Positions 11,584-58,611 of a stretch of 64,000 bases of DNA are shown one piece after another; within the stretch, counting starts at the first letter, position 1, and every line of letters starts with the position of its first letter. The DNA lies in contig JAUJYZ010001274.1 in assembly GCA_033675265.1 (NCBI GenBank), forward strand, positions 1-64,000. Direction: 5' to 3'. The position numbers were made by a program, and so were the translations under genes. The DNA comes from Actinostola sp. cb2023 (lineage: Eukaryota; Cnidaria; Anthozoa; Actiniaria; Actinostolidae). The notes beneath the pieces were generated by a model. It did not search any database. It saw only the letters and a program-made list of their open reading frames with translations, and was not told the origin of the DNA.

Positions 11584-13255
11584 ACCATCCTCGGGAACCC
11601 AGGGGTATATTATGTCGCTCGCTTCTCGCTCCCAGAAGAAATACCCATGGCAACGAAGTCTATTGGAACTTGTTCCGGAAGTCAAAATTACTCTCGTTTC
11701 TGATTGGTCGACCTTCCTGTATCGAGTATATTCTGGTAGCATGTGTACATTTTGTCTGCGCATGCGTTTGGATTCAAATTTCAAAGTACTATTTGCATAA
11801 TCGATACTTCAGCTTTTGTCATTCATGTGCCAACGATGTGCCAACCAGAGATCGATTGGCTGTTGAAACAAAACGTGTGAGAAGTCTTTGTGGAAATGGT
11901 TGGCACATTTACATCACAATGTTAATGTTTGTAAACATGAAGTATCGCTATTGTTTTGCCAAGTGCACTGCTGTGGAAGATTTAGTGAGCGATCTACGTC
12001 TCTAGAATGAAGTTTTAGAAAATCATTGAAAGGAAATCAATAGTTCGCCTACTTTTGTGGTGCTGTGGAAATTGTTTCCGTATAATGTAACAAAATCCGC
12101 AAAAAACAAGGCAACATTCCTACGGAGATGTCGGCTGAATGAGTGATACTTGGACACTTCAAATCCACCGCAAAGCAAGAGGGACAATTTTTCAACTCCA
12201 ACAAACAAGACCTTACGAAACTAGCATGAGTGAAGCAATAAATCACGGAATAAAATTGCTGGGGGGTGAGCTACTAAGAGAGGTTTTCTTATAATTTAGT
12301 TTGACACGTCACCAATTCAGATAAACGATTCGCAAACACAATGCTGAATAAAAACTCAATGTGAATCAAACTTATATCAAACGGTTTACAGCTGATTCTA
12401 AGAAGTCCAAAAAAATGAAGAATTAAGCTATCCTTTACAATAAACTTCAACACATAGAGTGTTTGTAATATGGTATACACCAGCGATGAAAATCAGTCAA
12501 AATCATAACAAATAGCTAGAGTGTACTGATACCATAGTACCAAAATCATACGATCTCACATCGAGAGACAATTTTTCAGCTTAAAATAAGTTCTCGAATG
12601 CAAAGAATAAGCTTAGAAGAAGTCAATTTGTGCTATTTTCGGCTGGGGGGCTAGTTAATAAGTATTGTACTTTAGGTAGGAATGTTAGGAAAACACGTGC
12701 AAAAATGATAAATACCCAACTGAACCGAGCAAAATACTTTGAGAATACTTGAATGTAGAGAACTCAAATTCACAGAATGTGACCTTCAATGTGTCATTAC
12801 TAACTGTTCACTGTGAAGTATCTCTTGAAAACATCTTCGATGAGAATAAACCCAAAGGACAATGTAGCTGGTTTTAGGATAACTCCTTGTTTTGGCGGAT
12901 TTTGTTCCTTGATATTTTATCATCTACGACCCTTATACGGAAAAAGAACATCTACAGCAAAACAAAAGTAGGCAGACTATTGATTTCCTTTCAAATACTT
13001 TCTTGAACGTCATTCTAGAGACGAAGATATCGCTCACTAAATCTCCCACCGCAGTGCAATTTGCAAAGAAAATGGCGGCAAATCACTTTCAAATCTGAAT
13101 TCTAACGCATGCGCAGACAAAATGTATACATGTTTATTCTGGTTTGTTATGACAGCCGCCATATTGAATTTTGATTTCTGGAACAAGTAATTCCAACAGA
13201 CTTCGTTCCCAGGGGCATTTCTTCTGGGAGCGAGAAACGAGCGACAGAATATACT
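11584..13255. mobile_element. Non-autonomous element with long inverted repeats (CATCCTCGGGAACCCAG family)
   Basis: Left end CATCCTCGGGAACCCAGGGG is followed by GTCGCTCGCTTCTCGCTCC. The right arm is the inverse down to GAGCGACAGAATATAC at about 13255. Inner arms also match in inverse: TTTGTCTGCGCATGCG near 11753 and 13110, and TTTAGTGAGCGAT near 11980 and 13035. Total arm length is several hundred bp. The interior 12090-12950 has no gene I can support. A short relative is at 34422-34783. Confidence 0.8.
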
Positions 13256-13271
13256 GGCGCTGTTTAGAGCG

Positions 13272-13415
13272 GTTTTCATAAACCGGTGAAACAGAAACTA
13301 TATTAGTTAGTGTGTAATAGTCAAAGTAAACAAAATAACACAATGGAATTACGGGGTGTACTAACATGTATTAAGCTAAAGTCTTTTTCACGGGTTTATG
13401 AAAACCACTATAATA
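13272..13415. mobile_element. Short MITE, about 140 bp
   Basis: AGCGGTTTTCATAAACCGGT at the left end is matched in inverse by TTCACGGGTTTATGAAAACC at the right. Confidence 0.65.
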
Positions 13416-13487
13416 AAGACTCTGATCAACTAGTGATTAACCTGTGTTTGTTTTGACTGACTCGGCTAATGAGCTAGCCTGAGTTTC

Positions 13488-13565
13488 AGACTGCACATAT
13501 GTGTCATACGTTCCACTCAATCCAAATTGTGGAGGGAGTAGAGCGTATGACACATGAGCCGTCTG
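13488..13565. repeat. Imperfect hairpin
   Basis: TTCAGACTGCACATATGTGT and CATACG pair with CGTATGACACATGAGCCGTC and TGAA. Confidence 0.6.
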
Positions 13566-13960
13566 AACTGAACTGAGCGTGCTACGTTAATTTGTATCTA
13601 TTTGGCGACATAGAAGAAAAAGAGGTTAATTATTTTTATATAGATCGATAGATTACGGTAGTACATTTACTTACATGTAGGCATTCATGAACAATACTAT
13701 TGTTAAGGGAAAACGCCAGAAATAAAAGTTATAAAAGTACTCTGTTACGGTACGCGTGTTATAAAAACTGAACAGTTCATTATTATTTTTTGAGAATAAT
13801 TAAGTCTAGGGATTTTACCGCATTTGTACTCCGTTCTAACACTCCTTCACTCACTTTTTGAAGATCAATGCAGTGCATTTAGGACTATTTACATAATGAG
13901 CGTCCTCCTAATATATTTCTAATCAGTAATGAAATGTAGTGATATTATAGTTTATTATAT

Positions 13961-14094
13961 TAACAATCAGTGGTATACTGACTGATAGCAACATCGTAAA
14001 ATCCATATCAACACCGCTACCAGTGGCCAGTGGTGATATCATTGATATCGTTTTTCGGAAAAGAAAAATATGTGTCTTCTACCACTGATTGTTA
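13961..14094. mobile_element. 134-bp MITE
   Basis: Terminal inverted repeats TAACAATCAGTGGTA and TACCACTGATTGTTA. The interior contains the palindrome around GATATCATTGATATC. Flanks are TAT-rich. Confidence 0.75.
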
Positions 14095-14124
14095 TATGAT
14101 AAAAAGTAAATTACATGGCCGCTT

Positions 14125-14236
14125 GGATCGAGATGCGGAATTTATCTTCTCATGTTGAGAAATATCGTACTCGTTCGCTGCGCTCACTCGTGAGATATAT
14201 TTCTCAACATTCGAAGATAAATTCCGTATCCCCGCG
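14125..14236. repeat. Long hairpin with CTCG-TCGC apex
   Basis: GCGGAATTTATCTTC and GTTGAGAAATAT pair with ATATTTCTCAAC and GAAGATAAATTCCG. The tip CTCGTTCGCTGCGCTCACTCG is GC-rich, unlike the AT-rich stem. Confidence 0.8.
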
Positions 14237-14239
14237 CTG

Positions 14240-16019
14240 TATGACTGGTGGCCCATATGCAAAAAAATACAAAAAATATATACATGTATATGTAATTCTC
14301 CTTTCGTCCACCAACATGGCTGCCGACCAGTGGACCCGTCGATTTCTTAATTAACTAGGAGCCTTTAAACTAAGCTAGGGGGTCAACATTATAGTCAGCT
14401 ATTTACAAAATCGGATTGGCCGTTTTTAATTCGGACAAGAATCATGTAAATGATATATTTATCAAACTATGAGTTAATTACTAGAGAGTGCGATGATATG
14501 AAATAAGAACAAATCCAAGCTAAAATATATGAAAAATTAGCACGATTCTCTATCCGATCTCTACTACTATACTATTGTGGAACGCGCTCTCTCTTTTTAT
14601 TGAAGAAAGAAATTATTATTATTATTATTATTACTACATACTTTTATGATTTATATTGTATTTTCCTCGTGATCTGAATTATTAATGAGTTTGATAAGCA
14701 AATACAGTACAGTGTATCAAAATGAAACGGGAACACTTCATGGACAATACTTCTGCTAATCATCCAAAAGATACAAAGTGGTATTTTACGACGTTCTTTG
14801 TCGTTACAACGAACTCCGTGGAAACCAATAGTATTCTTATACAAAAAATATCATTTAAAAAGATTAGCCTTTTATAATTAAACGATTTATCTTGTATCAG
14901 CTAGAGACGCCTCTTTTTTTAGAATTGACATTCGTATAAGTATAGCTGGTTGATGCAAAGCCTTTGCACTTGGTAAAAGACTGCGTAAGGCTGTACAGCT
15001 CAGGCTACTCAGGTAAGGACCAAGCATTTTCTGATTTTAAATCGCTCTACTTTAGGCTGGGGAAAAAACTTTATGGTACACTATATTTATATGTTTGTGT
15101 GATAGTGTATATGTATATGTGTATCTATATGTATAGCGCTCAGTATGTATCGTTCTGTCGTTGAGACTTTTCATGCGTGCTCGCGTGCTCTCAGTTTCAT
15201 CTTGAAACATTCTTCATCAGTTCTTTATTCTTCAATTTTTGTTTCATGAAACTTCTGTTAATAATTACTGATCAACTTGGCAATAAAAATAGCTCTTGAA
15301 AGAAAGAAACGAACAATTTAATACCTCTGTGTTCCCAGAGTAGAAAATATTCAATGCGTTACTGTTTTAAATAATATAATTTGAAAAATATAAACGGTCG
15401 CTTAAGGGAGCGGAAGGAACCAACATGTTATAATACGATACAGTTTATAGTGTGATTTCCCATGATAACTTATCTCAGTTTTTTGCTTACATAAAGGCGT
15501 CTTTTGGTGTTTACATTACATAATAAGGACGTACACTAAGGACATTATAAGGTCTATAAGGACAAACCGAGGACTATCAGGACAAACGGAGACAGAAGGG
15601 ACATACAAGGTCTTCTTTCTCTCCGATGAGTAAAGCAAGTTTTACACCTCAGCTGAGAGATCGTGATTTGGATAAAAACATCCCACAATAGTTTTAAAAT
15701 GAGAGGGAAAAAATCCCACAGCAAAGAAGGATATAAAGTCGACGTAAAATGGCTAACCTATGAAGTAGACCAAAAACGATGAAATAATGTGTCCACATTG
15801 TCAAGACAAACGCCTTCCAAACTAATTTGCGCTTTTCCAAAATGTAAAAAACCCGTTTATTCTCCATTAAATGTCACTGAAAAAAATATCCTTCCGTTCA
15901 ACAGTACTATAACCTCAACGAAAAAATAAAAGATCCGTAAGATTTCATTAATTGGACACTGACTACAGAAATTTTGTTTCTGATGAAAAACACAAAATCG
16001 TTACGCCATTCCGAGTATT
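14240..16019. other. No gene seen
   Basis: AT-rich sequence with an ATT microsatellite at 14608-14635 and scattered stops in all frames. I see no coding region, inverted repeat or array here that I can support. Confidence 0.5.
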
Positions 16020-16255
16020 TCATCCCATTCACTAGGTTCGCTAAAAGGGTCCGAATTTCGGAACCCTTTTGATTGTTCCGAGTATTTCAGCCCATTCACT
16101 AGGTTCACTAAAAGGGTCCGAATTTCGGAACCCTTTTGGTTGTTCCGAGTATTTGAGCCCACTCACTAGGTTCACTAAAAGGGTCCGAATTTCGGAACCC
16201 TTTTGGTTGCTCCGAGTATTTCCGCCCATTCAATTTCTGCAGAAATTCTGCAGCC
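16020..16255 (+). repeat. 66/67-bp tandem array, about 3.5 units
   Basis: Unit: TTCCGAGTATTTCAGCCCAT, then TCACTAGGTTCACTAAAAGG, then GTCCGAATTTCGGAACCCTT. The unit contains the palindrome GGGTTCCGAAATTCGGACCC-like. An inverted array of the same unit is at 19440-19660. Confidence 0.9.
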
Positions 16256-16902
16256 CTTTTGTATACCATTTAATTTTAAAAATACGACACGAAAATACAC
16301 TAAAGTCAGATGCAAAGTTAGTTGTATGCTGTTAAGATGCAACCAGGATTTGCAGATACACATTGCGTTTATTTGCAGTTTATTTACACTTGATGAACAC
16401 ATTAGTTACTGGAAATCAACTGGGCTAGCTGAGCTGAAAATGTTTTCTGAAATTCCTGAGTACATTTGCTCTATTATTAGTAGAAACCAACTGGCTACAT
16501 ATGCTCTTATTCTATAAGTAAAGTTTATAGAAATTAACTTCGACGAAAACGTCATATACATACATTAAATATAGGTTATTACACGGATAGCGTATTTTCT
16601 CTTATTTTCTACACATATAAATTTAAAAACTTGTTGTGTGTTTCCCTATTTACTTTAGAAGTATTTTTCTCTCATATTTTAGTGTGTTTTCTCTTCCAAT
16701 GAACAGCCGTAACAACACTGGTCGAAACCGGTTTGTAAACCGCGCGACAGCTATGTCTTAAACCGTTCCAATGAAATAAACTGAGTAACTTGCGAAATAG
16801 CTAGACAAATTATGTAGTAAATTATTAGTTGATTAGTTAATTATTAGTAAACATGAACCGTCGTTATTAAAACTGGCTTTGTATGTCCTTACGGCATTTC
16901 GG

Positions 16903-18152
16903 CGTTCTCTTTCTTTGCCTCTCTCACACTAGTGTCGTAAGCTTCTCCTCGATGTTGATACTTCTGTATAAAGACAGATCAATCTGTTCAGTTTAGCTCA
17001 CAGATATTAACTGAGTGATTTGACCGGACATCAACGACCGGCGTATACTGATGATAATGGAGTTTGATCGGCAATGGTATATACATTGTTACGGAGTCAC
17101 ATACCTGGATATATGTTAGTAACGATGTTCACTAGAACTTAGTTAATTAACCGTATGACTAGAAGTAGTCCTCCATGCTGGAACTAAAAACGGCAAATAT
17201 ATCAACGTACCAGCAAATCGAATACACGAAGATTACTGACGCACTGTGTGTTTATTTTGTATGCCTATGGTTAACGTTGCATGTATTGATTGGCTAATTT
17301 GAATATCAACGTACCAGCAAATCGAATACACGAACATTACTCACGCACTGTGTCTTTATTTTGTATGCCTATGGATTAACGTTGCATAATTGATTGGCTA
17401 ATTTGAATATCAACGTACCAGCAAATCGAATACACGAACATTACTCACGCACTGTGTGTTTATTTTGTATGCCTATGGATTAACGTTGCATGTATTGATT
17501 GGCTAATTTGAATATCAACGTACCAGCAAATCGAATACACGAACATTACTCACGCACTGTGTGTTTATTTTGTATGCCTATGGATTAACGTTGCATAATT
17601 GATTGGCTAATTTGAATATCAACGTACCAGCAAATCGAATACACGAACATTACTCACGCACTGTGTGTTTATTTTGTATGCCTATGGATTAACGTTGCAT
17701 GTATTGATTGGCTAATTTGAATATCAACGTACCAGCAAATCGAATACACGAACATTACTCACGCACTGTGTGTTTATTTTGTATGCCTATGGATTAACGT
17801 TGTATGTATTGATTGGCTGATTTGAATTTAGCCGGATATACACATAAATTAGCTAGTGAAAAGCCGTTTGCATGATCTTAGCTTCGTAATGTTGCCGCTT
17901 CTATGTAGATGTTTGGTTTAGCAGCATTGAGCACTACTTCCAGTGAGTATCATTTATACGAAAATATACAGGATCATAAATATATCGATGTATACCTATG
18001 TATACCAGCGCCGATCAAATCCATGCTACATTGTATATTGTCATGCATGCCGGTCGTTGATTAACTGAGTTTGATCCGTCTTTATACAGATGTAGCAACA
18101 TCGAGAAGAAGCTTACGACACTAGTGTAAGAGAGGCAAAGAGAACGTCTGGG
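16903..18152. mobile_element. 1.25 kb inverted-repeat element carrying an internal satellite
   Basis: Left arm: GCGTTCTCTTTCTTTGCCTC, then ACACTAGTGTCGTAAGCTTC, then TCGATGTTG and GTATAAAGACAGATCAA. The right arm 18040-18152 is its inverse with few changes. Inner blocks with GTCGTTGAT/ATCAACGAC also match. No ORF is present. Confidence 0.8.
17195..17825 (+). repeat. 104/105-bp satellite, six units with alternating variants
   Basis: ATCAACGTACCAGCAAATCG begins at 17201, 17305, 17409, 17514, 17618 and 17723. Intervals are 104, 104, 105, 104 and 105. Variants GCATAATTGATT and GCATGTATTGATT alternate, suggesting a dimeric higher-order unit. Confidence 0.9.
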
Positions 18153-18293
18153 TAGATGACTACCAAAATCGTGTTTTATCAAGTTATACATGTTTTAATT
18201 TGTCTTGCTGATCAATGAGAGATGAAGTCGATGAATACAACAGATCAGCAAATGAATTATGTTATTTATTTATTGTATTATGACTTGTGTTTC

Positions 18294-18632
<339 letters not shown>

Positions 18633-18711
18633 AATGGTACCTACGTACAGAAACCTACTAAATTATTATTGTTATTATTATTACTAGTACTTACTTACTA
18701 ATTACGTCACC

Positions 18712-19403
18712 GTATACAGCTAATTCAGAAAACGTTGTCGGCGATCGACGTCAAGCCTACGCGACTAGACCGAAAGGGAGTATGGGTAGATATGATAATC
18801 GATCGGCTTGCATGCTTTTCGTATTTGGTGACAATGGCAGGTGAATCTGTAAATGTATGCCTACGCGTTTTAAAACAAGGAAACAGAAGCAGATGGTGAA
18901 CAAAATGGCAAGGAAGTTGAGGATTCTGTTGTGTTTTTGAATAAAATTTTAGTTGAAGTTCGCGCGCTGCACGCTGGAATGTCGTTATCTAATTTACATA
19001 AACTCATGTTGAATATTAATTAACTCGAACGTTTACAATAACTTCAGAATATTGGTCTTTTCCAGTGAAATATTCCATAATTTTCGACTTTTTATAATAT
19101 AAAATAAATAGAAGATGGCTTTCTATGGATGCACTTCTGAGTTCTTGAAATGCAGCTGACTGAATGCACTCGCTATCGCTTGTGCATCCACTTGCTAGTA
19201 TTTCAAGAGCTCAGGCGTGCATCATTTTTGTATAGAACATAGAAAGCCATCTTCTATTTGTGAAATGATTCTTATTCCGTGAGAGACGTTCCTTTTTGCT
19301 AGTGTATTTATAGAAGCATTGATATTTACCCATAATCCTTTTCGGTCTAGTCGCGTAGGCTTGAAGTCGATCGCCGACAACGTTTTCTGAATTAGCTGTA
19401 TGA
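18712..19403. repeat. Nested inverted repeats
   Basis: 18712-18795 (AGCTAATTCAGAAAACGTTG, then ACTAGACCGAAAGG) is inverted at 19325-19402. Inside it, 19108-19140 (ATAGAAGATGGCTTTCTATG) is inverted at 19236-19256, with an apex GCACTCGCTATCGCTTGTGC at about 19166. It reads as the core of one fold-back element. Confidence 0.75.
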
Positions 19404-19439
19404 TGATGATATAATGCACAAGAGCCGAATGTATCAAGC

Positions 19440-19660
19440 AGTCAGTGAACCTAGTGAATGGGCTGAAATACTCGGAACAACCAAAAGGGTTCCGAAATTC
19501 GGACCCTTTTAGTGAACCTAGTGAATGAGCTGAAATACTCGGAACAACCAAAAAGGTTCCGAAATTCGGACCCTTTTAGTGAACCTAGTGAATGAACTGA
19601 AATACTCGGAACAATCAAAAGGGTTCCGAAATTCGGACCCTTTTAGTGAACTTGATGAAT
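19440..19660 (-). repeat. 66-bp tandem array, inverted relative to 16020-16255
   Basis: Three and a half units of the same sequence in reverse complement (GTGAACCTAGTGAATG, AAAAGGGTTCCGAAATTCGG). Together with 16020-16255 it brackets 3.2 kb. Confidence 0.9.
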
Positions 19661-19838
19661 AATTACAATACGTCTCGGAAGAAATTGGGTGTTCGGCGAT
19701 GGAGCACATCTCTACTCGTATGATTTGTTTAACTCCTTCAGAACTTACTATTACTTACGTAGGTAGTTGTAGCATATTTCTTATTACGAGTAATCCTCTA
19801 TAACCGTAGTGAAGAATTTAATAAAATAACATATTTCA

Positions 19839-20126
19839 GTGGAAATGTTGCTTGGTGTTGTGATTAAATATTTAACAAAATTCCTTGCTAAAGATGAATA
19901 CTTTTCAGAGAAATGTACATTTTCGTTGAAGTCTTATTATATAATTGCATCTACTACCACAAAACCAAGTAATCGCAAGGAATGCATGAGAATGAAAAGG
20001 GAAATTTTTGAGTTTCTGAAGAATGTGCGTAACATTTTTGAGCCGGCTGAAGAATGCATCGTTTTAAAATTCTTCATGAGTGACATTCTTGTCCATTTGA
20101 AAAATGTTCTAAAAGTCTATGCTTAA
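19839..20126 (+). CDS. Unassigned 95-codon ORF, doubtful
   Basis: Runs from an upstream ATG to TAA at 20126. The product is Lys/Phe/Leu-rich with no motif I recognise. It lies in AT-rich sequence downstream of the inverted 66-bp array, with no conserved partner in the window. Its length is not exceptional for this composition, so it may be chance. I list it because it is one of the longer ATG-started frames in this stretch. Confidence 0.15.
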   Translation: MEMLLGVVIKYLTKFLAKDEYFSEKCTFSLKSYYIIASTTTKPSNRKECMRMKREIFEFLKNVRNIFEPAEECIVLKFFMSDILVHLKNVLKVYA

Positions 20127-20397
20127 AATTATATTAAAACAGCTAAAGCATTTATATGCACCGGAAGTTAAATGAGGCATTCTTAAGAGCAGTGTAAAGA
20201 TGGAATACCGCTACTAACATTTGTTTTATGATTGGCACCAAGAGCATATTTTTATCCTAAACTCCCTTTATATAATTTACCCAAGGAGACATCAAGAAAA
20301 CAATATTTTGCACAAATGTTTTATTTTATTTTTCAATTTTATAGCTAAAATACAAGATGTAATATTTGTTACATGAAAGTGGAAAAACTGTTTTCAT

Positions 20398-21400
20398 CAG
20401 AGTCTTTTGTAAAGAAGTCTAGCCTTTCTAGCATCACGTTCAGGGCTCGTGAATGTTTCGCCTGTCTCCATAATTTTGTATTCGTAAAAGGGAGGGAGAC
20501 TGAAGTACACCGCTGGTAGCTTTAGAACGGTCACTTTTTCTTCTTTAAAATATATTTGAGGGCTACAAGTTTATTAGTACGTATTCTTATGCTATTTAGT
20601 ACTACCCTCGTTTAAATAAAGTCTCTATTATTATAATTATAAAATAACAGCAACGTTTATTTGCGTCTTCTAGCTTTAGTTTTATAAATGGTATGTTACC
20701 GTTTAATATAATTTTCTTTAAATCATGCCAGCCGAACGCCAATTCCTCTACCAGGGTACTGACATACAGCTTGGTATATTGGATGTTCAGCAGTCGCAGC
20801 TTTGCATATCGATTTTTCGATCATAATTTCTTTCATGGTTGAAACGTCCATGGTTTCGTATAGCCCATAAACGTACTCTTTTACGGTTTTATTGATCTCA
20901 TCGTAATCGGATCTGTCATGAGTTTGGATGGAATATTCTTGTTTCATCAGATGTGGGAACAGTTCAAGTAATTTCATGGCAGGAAAGTGTTCCTTCATGT
21001 AACAGCGCGTACGTGTTCCATCACAGATATCCAAAACTCTTTGTCAGTCGTCAGGGAAAGGAGTTGTCAAGAGTCAGAGGTCCTCCATTTTTCTCTTTAA
21101 GGAGTCTTATTCTTTTATCAGCTCCTATGGATTCACACATGCATTTCATATAACAGAAATCGGAACGGCAGTATTCTCAGCTCTTTATTTACTTCTGTCT
21201 CGTCGGCTTGCCCTCTAATGTTCAACTTTGACGATCTGTTGATGTGATCCGCCATTTCATCACTGTTCGTTGTTTTCTTTTCAACTACCTTTTTGGTAAC
21301 GTTCAGTCGCTTTAAGTTTTCCTTTCGATTGAAGCTTTTCCCACAAGTGTTACATTCATAGCGTCATCGCTTGGGCGAAGGCTCCTTAAATAAGAAGAAT
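20398..21400 (-). pseudogene. Zinc-finger protein relic, three fragments
   Basis: Reading leftward, 21390-21310 encodes a C2H2 start (YECNTCGKSFNRKENLKRL) that lacks the terminal histidines. 21034-20723 is an open stretch with CDGTRTRCYMKEHFPAMKLL and HPIYQAVCQYPGRG and no recognised fold. 20560-20398 encodes VTVLKLPAVYFSLPPFYEYK and ends in a stop. The fragments sit in different frames separated by stops. They could be exons of one gene, or a decayed gene or mobile-element ORF. The finger motif is the only assignable part. Confidence 0.4.
20555..20650 (+). repeat. Retroposon 3'-end fragment
   Basis: Shares the pattern TTTATTAGT...TACTACCCTCGTTTAAATAAAGTC plus a TTA-like tail with the better preserved end at 47760-47830. 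Confidence 0.45.
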
Positions 21401-22084
21401 ATGAGTAACTAGTTTTCAAATTCCAGGCTACAAACTATTACAGGAAATAGTTCCATACACACCAAAAGTGTTTGATCGTTGGATGCATCAAAGTAAAACT
21501 CAGCCATGATAGTCACGAAGAAACGGTTTTAAACGTCAAACTTTCAGAAAACTGGACAACCGCTCAAGCCGAAGTATTGAATCAACTGCCGGAATTTGAA
21601 AAGAGCATGGACTGCAGGCCGTTAACCGGATTGTTCCAGTCATTGTTTTGGACAACAAAAAGTTATATGACCAGTCTATTGTTCTGTTATAGGCATGTTC
21701 AGGATAATCACTATACTGCATTGTTTGCGCTCATGTACTTGGATTTTGCGCACGCAACAATATGTAAATTATCAGATTTTTGGTCGCAAAATGTATTCAA
21801 TCAGTGAAGCACTTTTAATTTGGCAATAAGTTTTTTTGCTTTAACATGTTGAGGTTAACAAATGATAATGAAAATATAGTCAAACATTGCATCATTTTTT
21901 TAAATTGTCAGTTCATTGATAAGGGTTGCAACCTACTAATTTATTGATATTAGTGCTAAATATATTATAGAGTCATTATTTTTTTATGTTTAGCACTATT
22001 TAGTACCTTAGCACCTTAGCACGAATTAATTTAAACCTCCCCTTTCTATAGGCCTCACTTTCAGATGTCCGCCTACTTTTCACC
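21401..22084. other. No gene supported
   Basis: A 111-codon open stretch at 21472-21807 lacks an ATG at its start and any motif. The rest is AT-rich with stops in every frame. The right end grades into the 113-bp satellite. Confidence 0.4.
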
Positions 22085-22665
22085 TACTAATTAGTAAAAC
22101 CTCCAGTCTATAGCACGAATATATTATATAGTCATTAAATATTTATATTTAGCACGAACACATTAATCCACACAATCACCCCTCCGCTCCTACCTCCTAC
22201 TCATTAGTAAAACCTCCAGTCTATAGCACGAATATATTATATAGTCATTAAATATTTATATTTAGCACGAACACATTAATCCACACAATCACCCCTCCCC
22301 TCCTACCTCCTACTCATTAGTAAAACCTCCAGTCTTTAGCACGAATATATTATATAGTCATTCAATATTTATAGTTAGCACGAATACATTAATCCACACA
22401 ATCACCCCTCCCTTCCTACCTCCTACTAATTAGTAAAACCTCCAGTCTTTAGCACGAATATATTATATAGTCATTCAATATTTATATTTAGCACGAATAC
22501 ATTAATCCACACAATCACCCCTCCCCTCCTACCTCCTACTAATTAGTAAAACCTCCAGTCTGTAGCACGAATATATTATATAGTCATTCAATATTTATAT
22601 TTAGCACGAATACATTAATCCACACGTACAATCACCCCTCCCCTCCTACCTCCTACTAATTAGTA
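22085..22665 (+). repeat. 113-bp satellite, five units
   Basis: CCTCCAGTCT recurs at 22100, 22213, 22326, 22439 and 22552, an exact 113-bp period. Each unit holds AGCACGAATATATTATATAG and ATTAATCCACACAATCACCC. Degenerate AGTAAAACCTCCTAC fragments continue to about 22745. Confidence 0.95.
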
Positions 22666-22745
22666 AAACCACCTACTCATTTAATAGTAAAACCTACTAA
22701 TTAGTAAAAACTCCTATTCCCTCCTACTATTTAGTAAAACCTCCT

Positions 22746-24082
22746 ACTAAAGGGAGCTCATGCGGTCCCTACTATACTACTGTTTACAATCTGAACTCTG
22801 TAATTGAAAGACATTTAGAATGGATCCATGCTGTGAATGTAAACTAGCGAAGTGCTTTGTTAATTTAGACTGATATGCTATTGTACTTCATTTCCGTTTT
22901 GATACTCCTTGGAATACAATCATCAGATAAAAGTGAAACTGCCTTTGTTAACTCAGCCAAGTTTTGGATTAACCTTAAAGGGGAACTGAAGACACAATTT
23001 ATTTTCTCAAGAAAGTTAGATATCTATTGTACTAGCATTACTTGAGTATTATTTTTTGTAAATCTTTCTTAGATATCAACATAATTTACGTTCAATATGG
23101 AATTAATATCATCCGCCATTTTGCCGTTTTACCGTCGGCTCAGATATTTTTGTTTGTGACGTCGTTTTAGGGGAATATTAAAATCCGTTCACAACATTCT
23201 CTCAGGTACAAGAAAATACAATGTACTTATAATTACTCTATATTGTGACTGCACTTCCCCTTGGGATAGGTGACGTCTATTATGGGGAATAATTACTGAA
23301 GTGAGCCGCGATCATTTCAGCGGTAATCTATATGTCTTTTTACAATTAAAACTCCGAATTTTACCCTATGGTGTATACCCTAAGAAGAACCTTTTTCTTG
23401 GGGTATACACCATAGGGTAAAATGCAAACAGCTATAACTCGCTTATTTTAATCGTAGCGACACTAAATTTTCCCCAAAGTTAAATAAACTCACAAAGAAT
23501 AAATACAATCATTTTAAAAACGATTTATCGTATTTTCGATTTTTAATACATTTACACTGCACAATCTCTATGTAAAGCTTCAAATGGTGAGCTTGGGCTA
23601 CCTGTGTTCCCAAGTGCTTCTATAACTCGATAGAGCACAGCTGCCGAGTTTTCTATTTCTTTTATAAAATACAATTATGATTTTAAGGCAAGTTTTCAAT
23701 TTTGTTCGTTACAAAAATATGTTTGAATATCTGCGTATATATATCAGAGTTCTTTTATTGTTTCTTCATTACTGATTTCTGAAAAAGTAGCGCACAGAAT
23801 ATTGCATGCTTGAATAATATTACAACCGCGAAGGTGTCTGTTCGCCGTTTCCATTTTTGAAAAAGTATACTTTGTGACTATTGTTTTCAGATTGGCAGTA
23901 TACTTCACCGTACACGTCCGAAAATAAGCACTGTGCCCAACGTGTCTTTTTTGGTCTTAGAACAATAGGTTTACGGTATTATGTGAGCGACACAAGTTTA
24001 TAAGTGTGTATTCACTTTAATGTGCTACCCTCTTGTAATAAATCCATGCTCCACTACTCTTTATTCGTGTCTAGATTCCACA
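22746..24082. other. Upstream region of the ADAM gene; hairpin only
   Basis: No coding region seen. A 64-bp hairpin at 23360-23423 (TTTTACCCTATGGTGTATAC and inverse) is clear. 23990-24046 resembles the retroposon 3' end seen at 47763 (AAGTGTGTATTCACTTTAAT, GCTACCCTC, AATAAA) and ends 37 bp before the ATG at 24083. Confidence 0.55.
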
Positions 24083-58060
<33,978 letters not shown>

Positions 58061-58611
58061 AATACAGCATGACATCGATCGGTACATGAGACTGACAATT
58101 ACTAGAGTATTAGGGGTTAACATGCATTAGTTAATTAAGGGATAGTCATGGCAACTAATACAGATGTATTAAAACAAATGTTTTGGGTGTCCAGAGTGTT
58201 TGTTGTTATTATTTGTGTTTTAATGTTGTATATAATTTATAGTCTTAATGGTCTGCTCACTACGTTATTCCAAACACGAACATTATCGTGTCCATTCGAC
58301 TGACTTAGTCACGTACGGGGGAGCATGAACGAGAACATTATTTATCGAAGTTAGTGAAACATGGCGACATATCAACCAATCGATAAAAATGGCAACATAA
58401 GCACACGCATAAAGTTGTACGCAAGCTCAAAGTGAATTTTCGTTAATATTTCCGGCCTCTCGACTTCTGACTAACAATTAATAATTCAACTAATTATTGT
58501 GTTTATGAGTGTCGTGTATGTACGGTGGCTCGATCCAAAGGGACATTCGAGATATAATATATACACAATGTACGAGATACATCTTTCCAAGAGTTTTAGA
58601 TACAGCAATAG
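58061..58611. other. Downstream of the ADAM stop codon, no gene seen
   Basis: Likely 3' untranslated and intergenic sequence. I see no clear AATAAA close to the stop and no other feature. Confidence 0.5.

Noticed and set aside
17195..17825. A CRISPR-like repeat array
   Set aside because: Whole 104/105-bp units repeat without unique spacers, and the DNA is eukaryotic.
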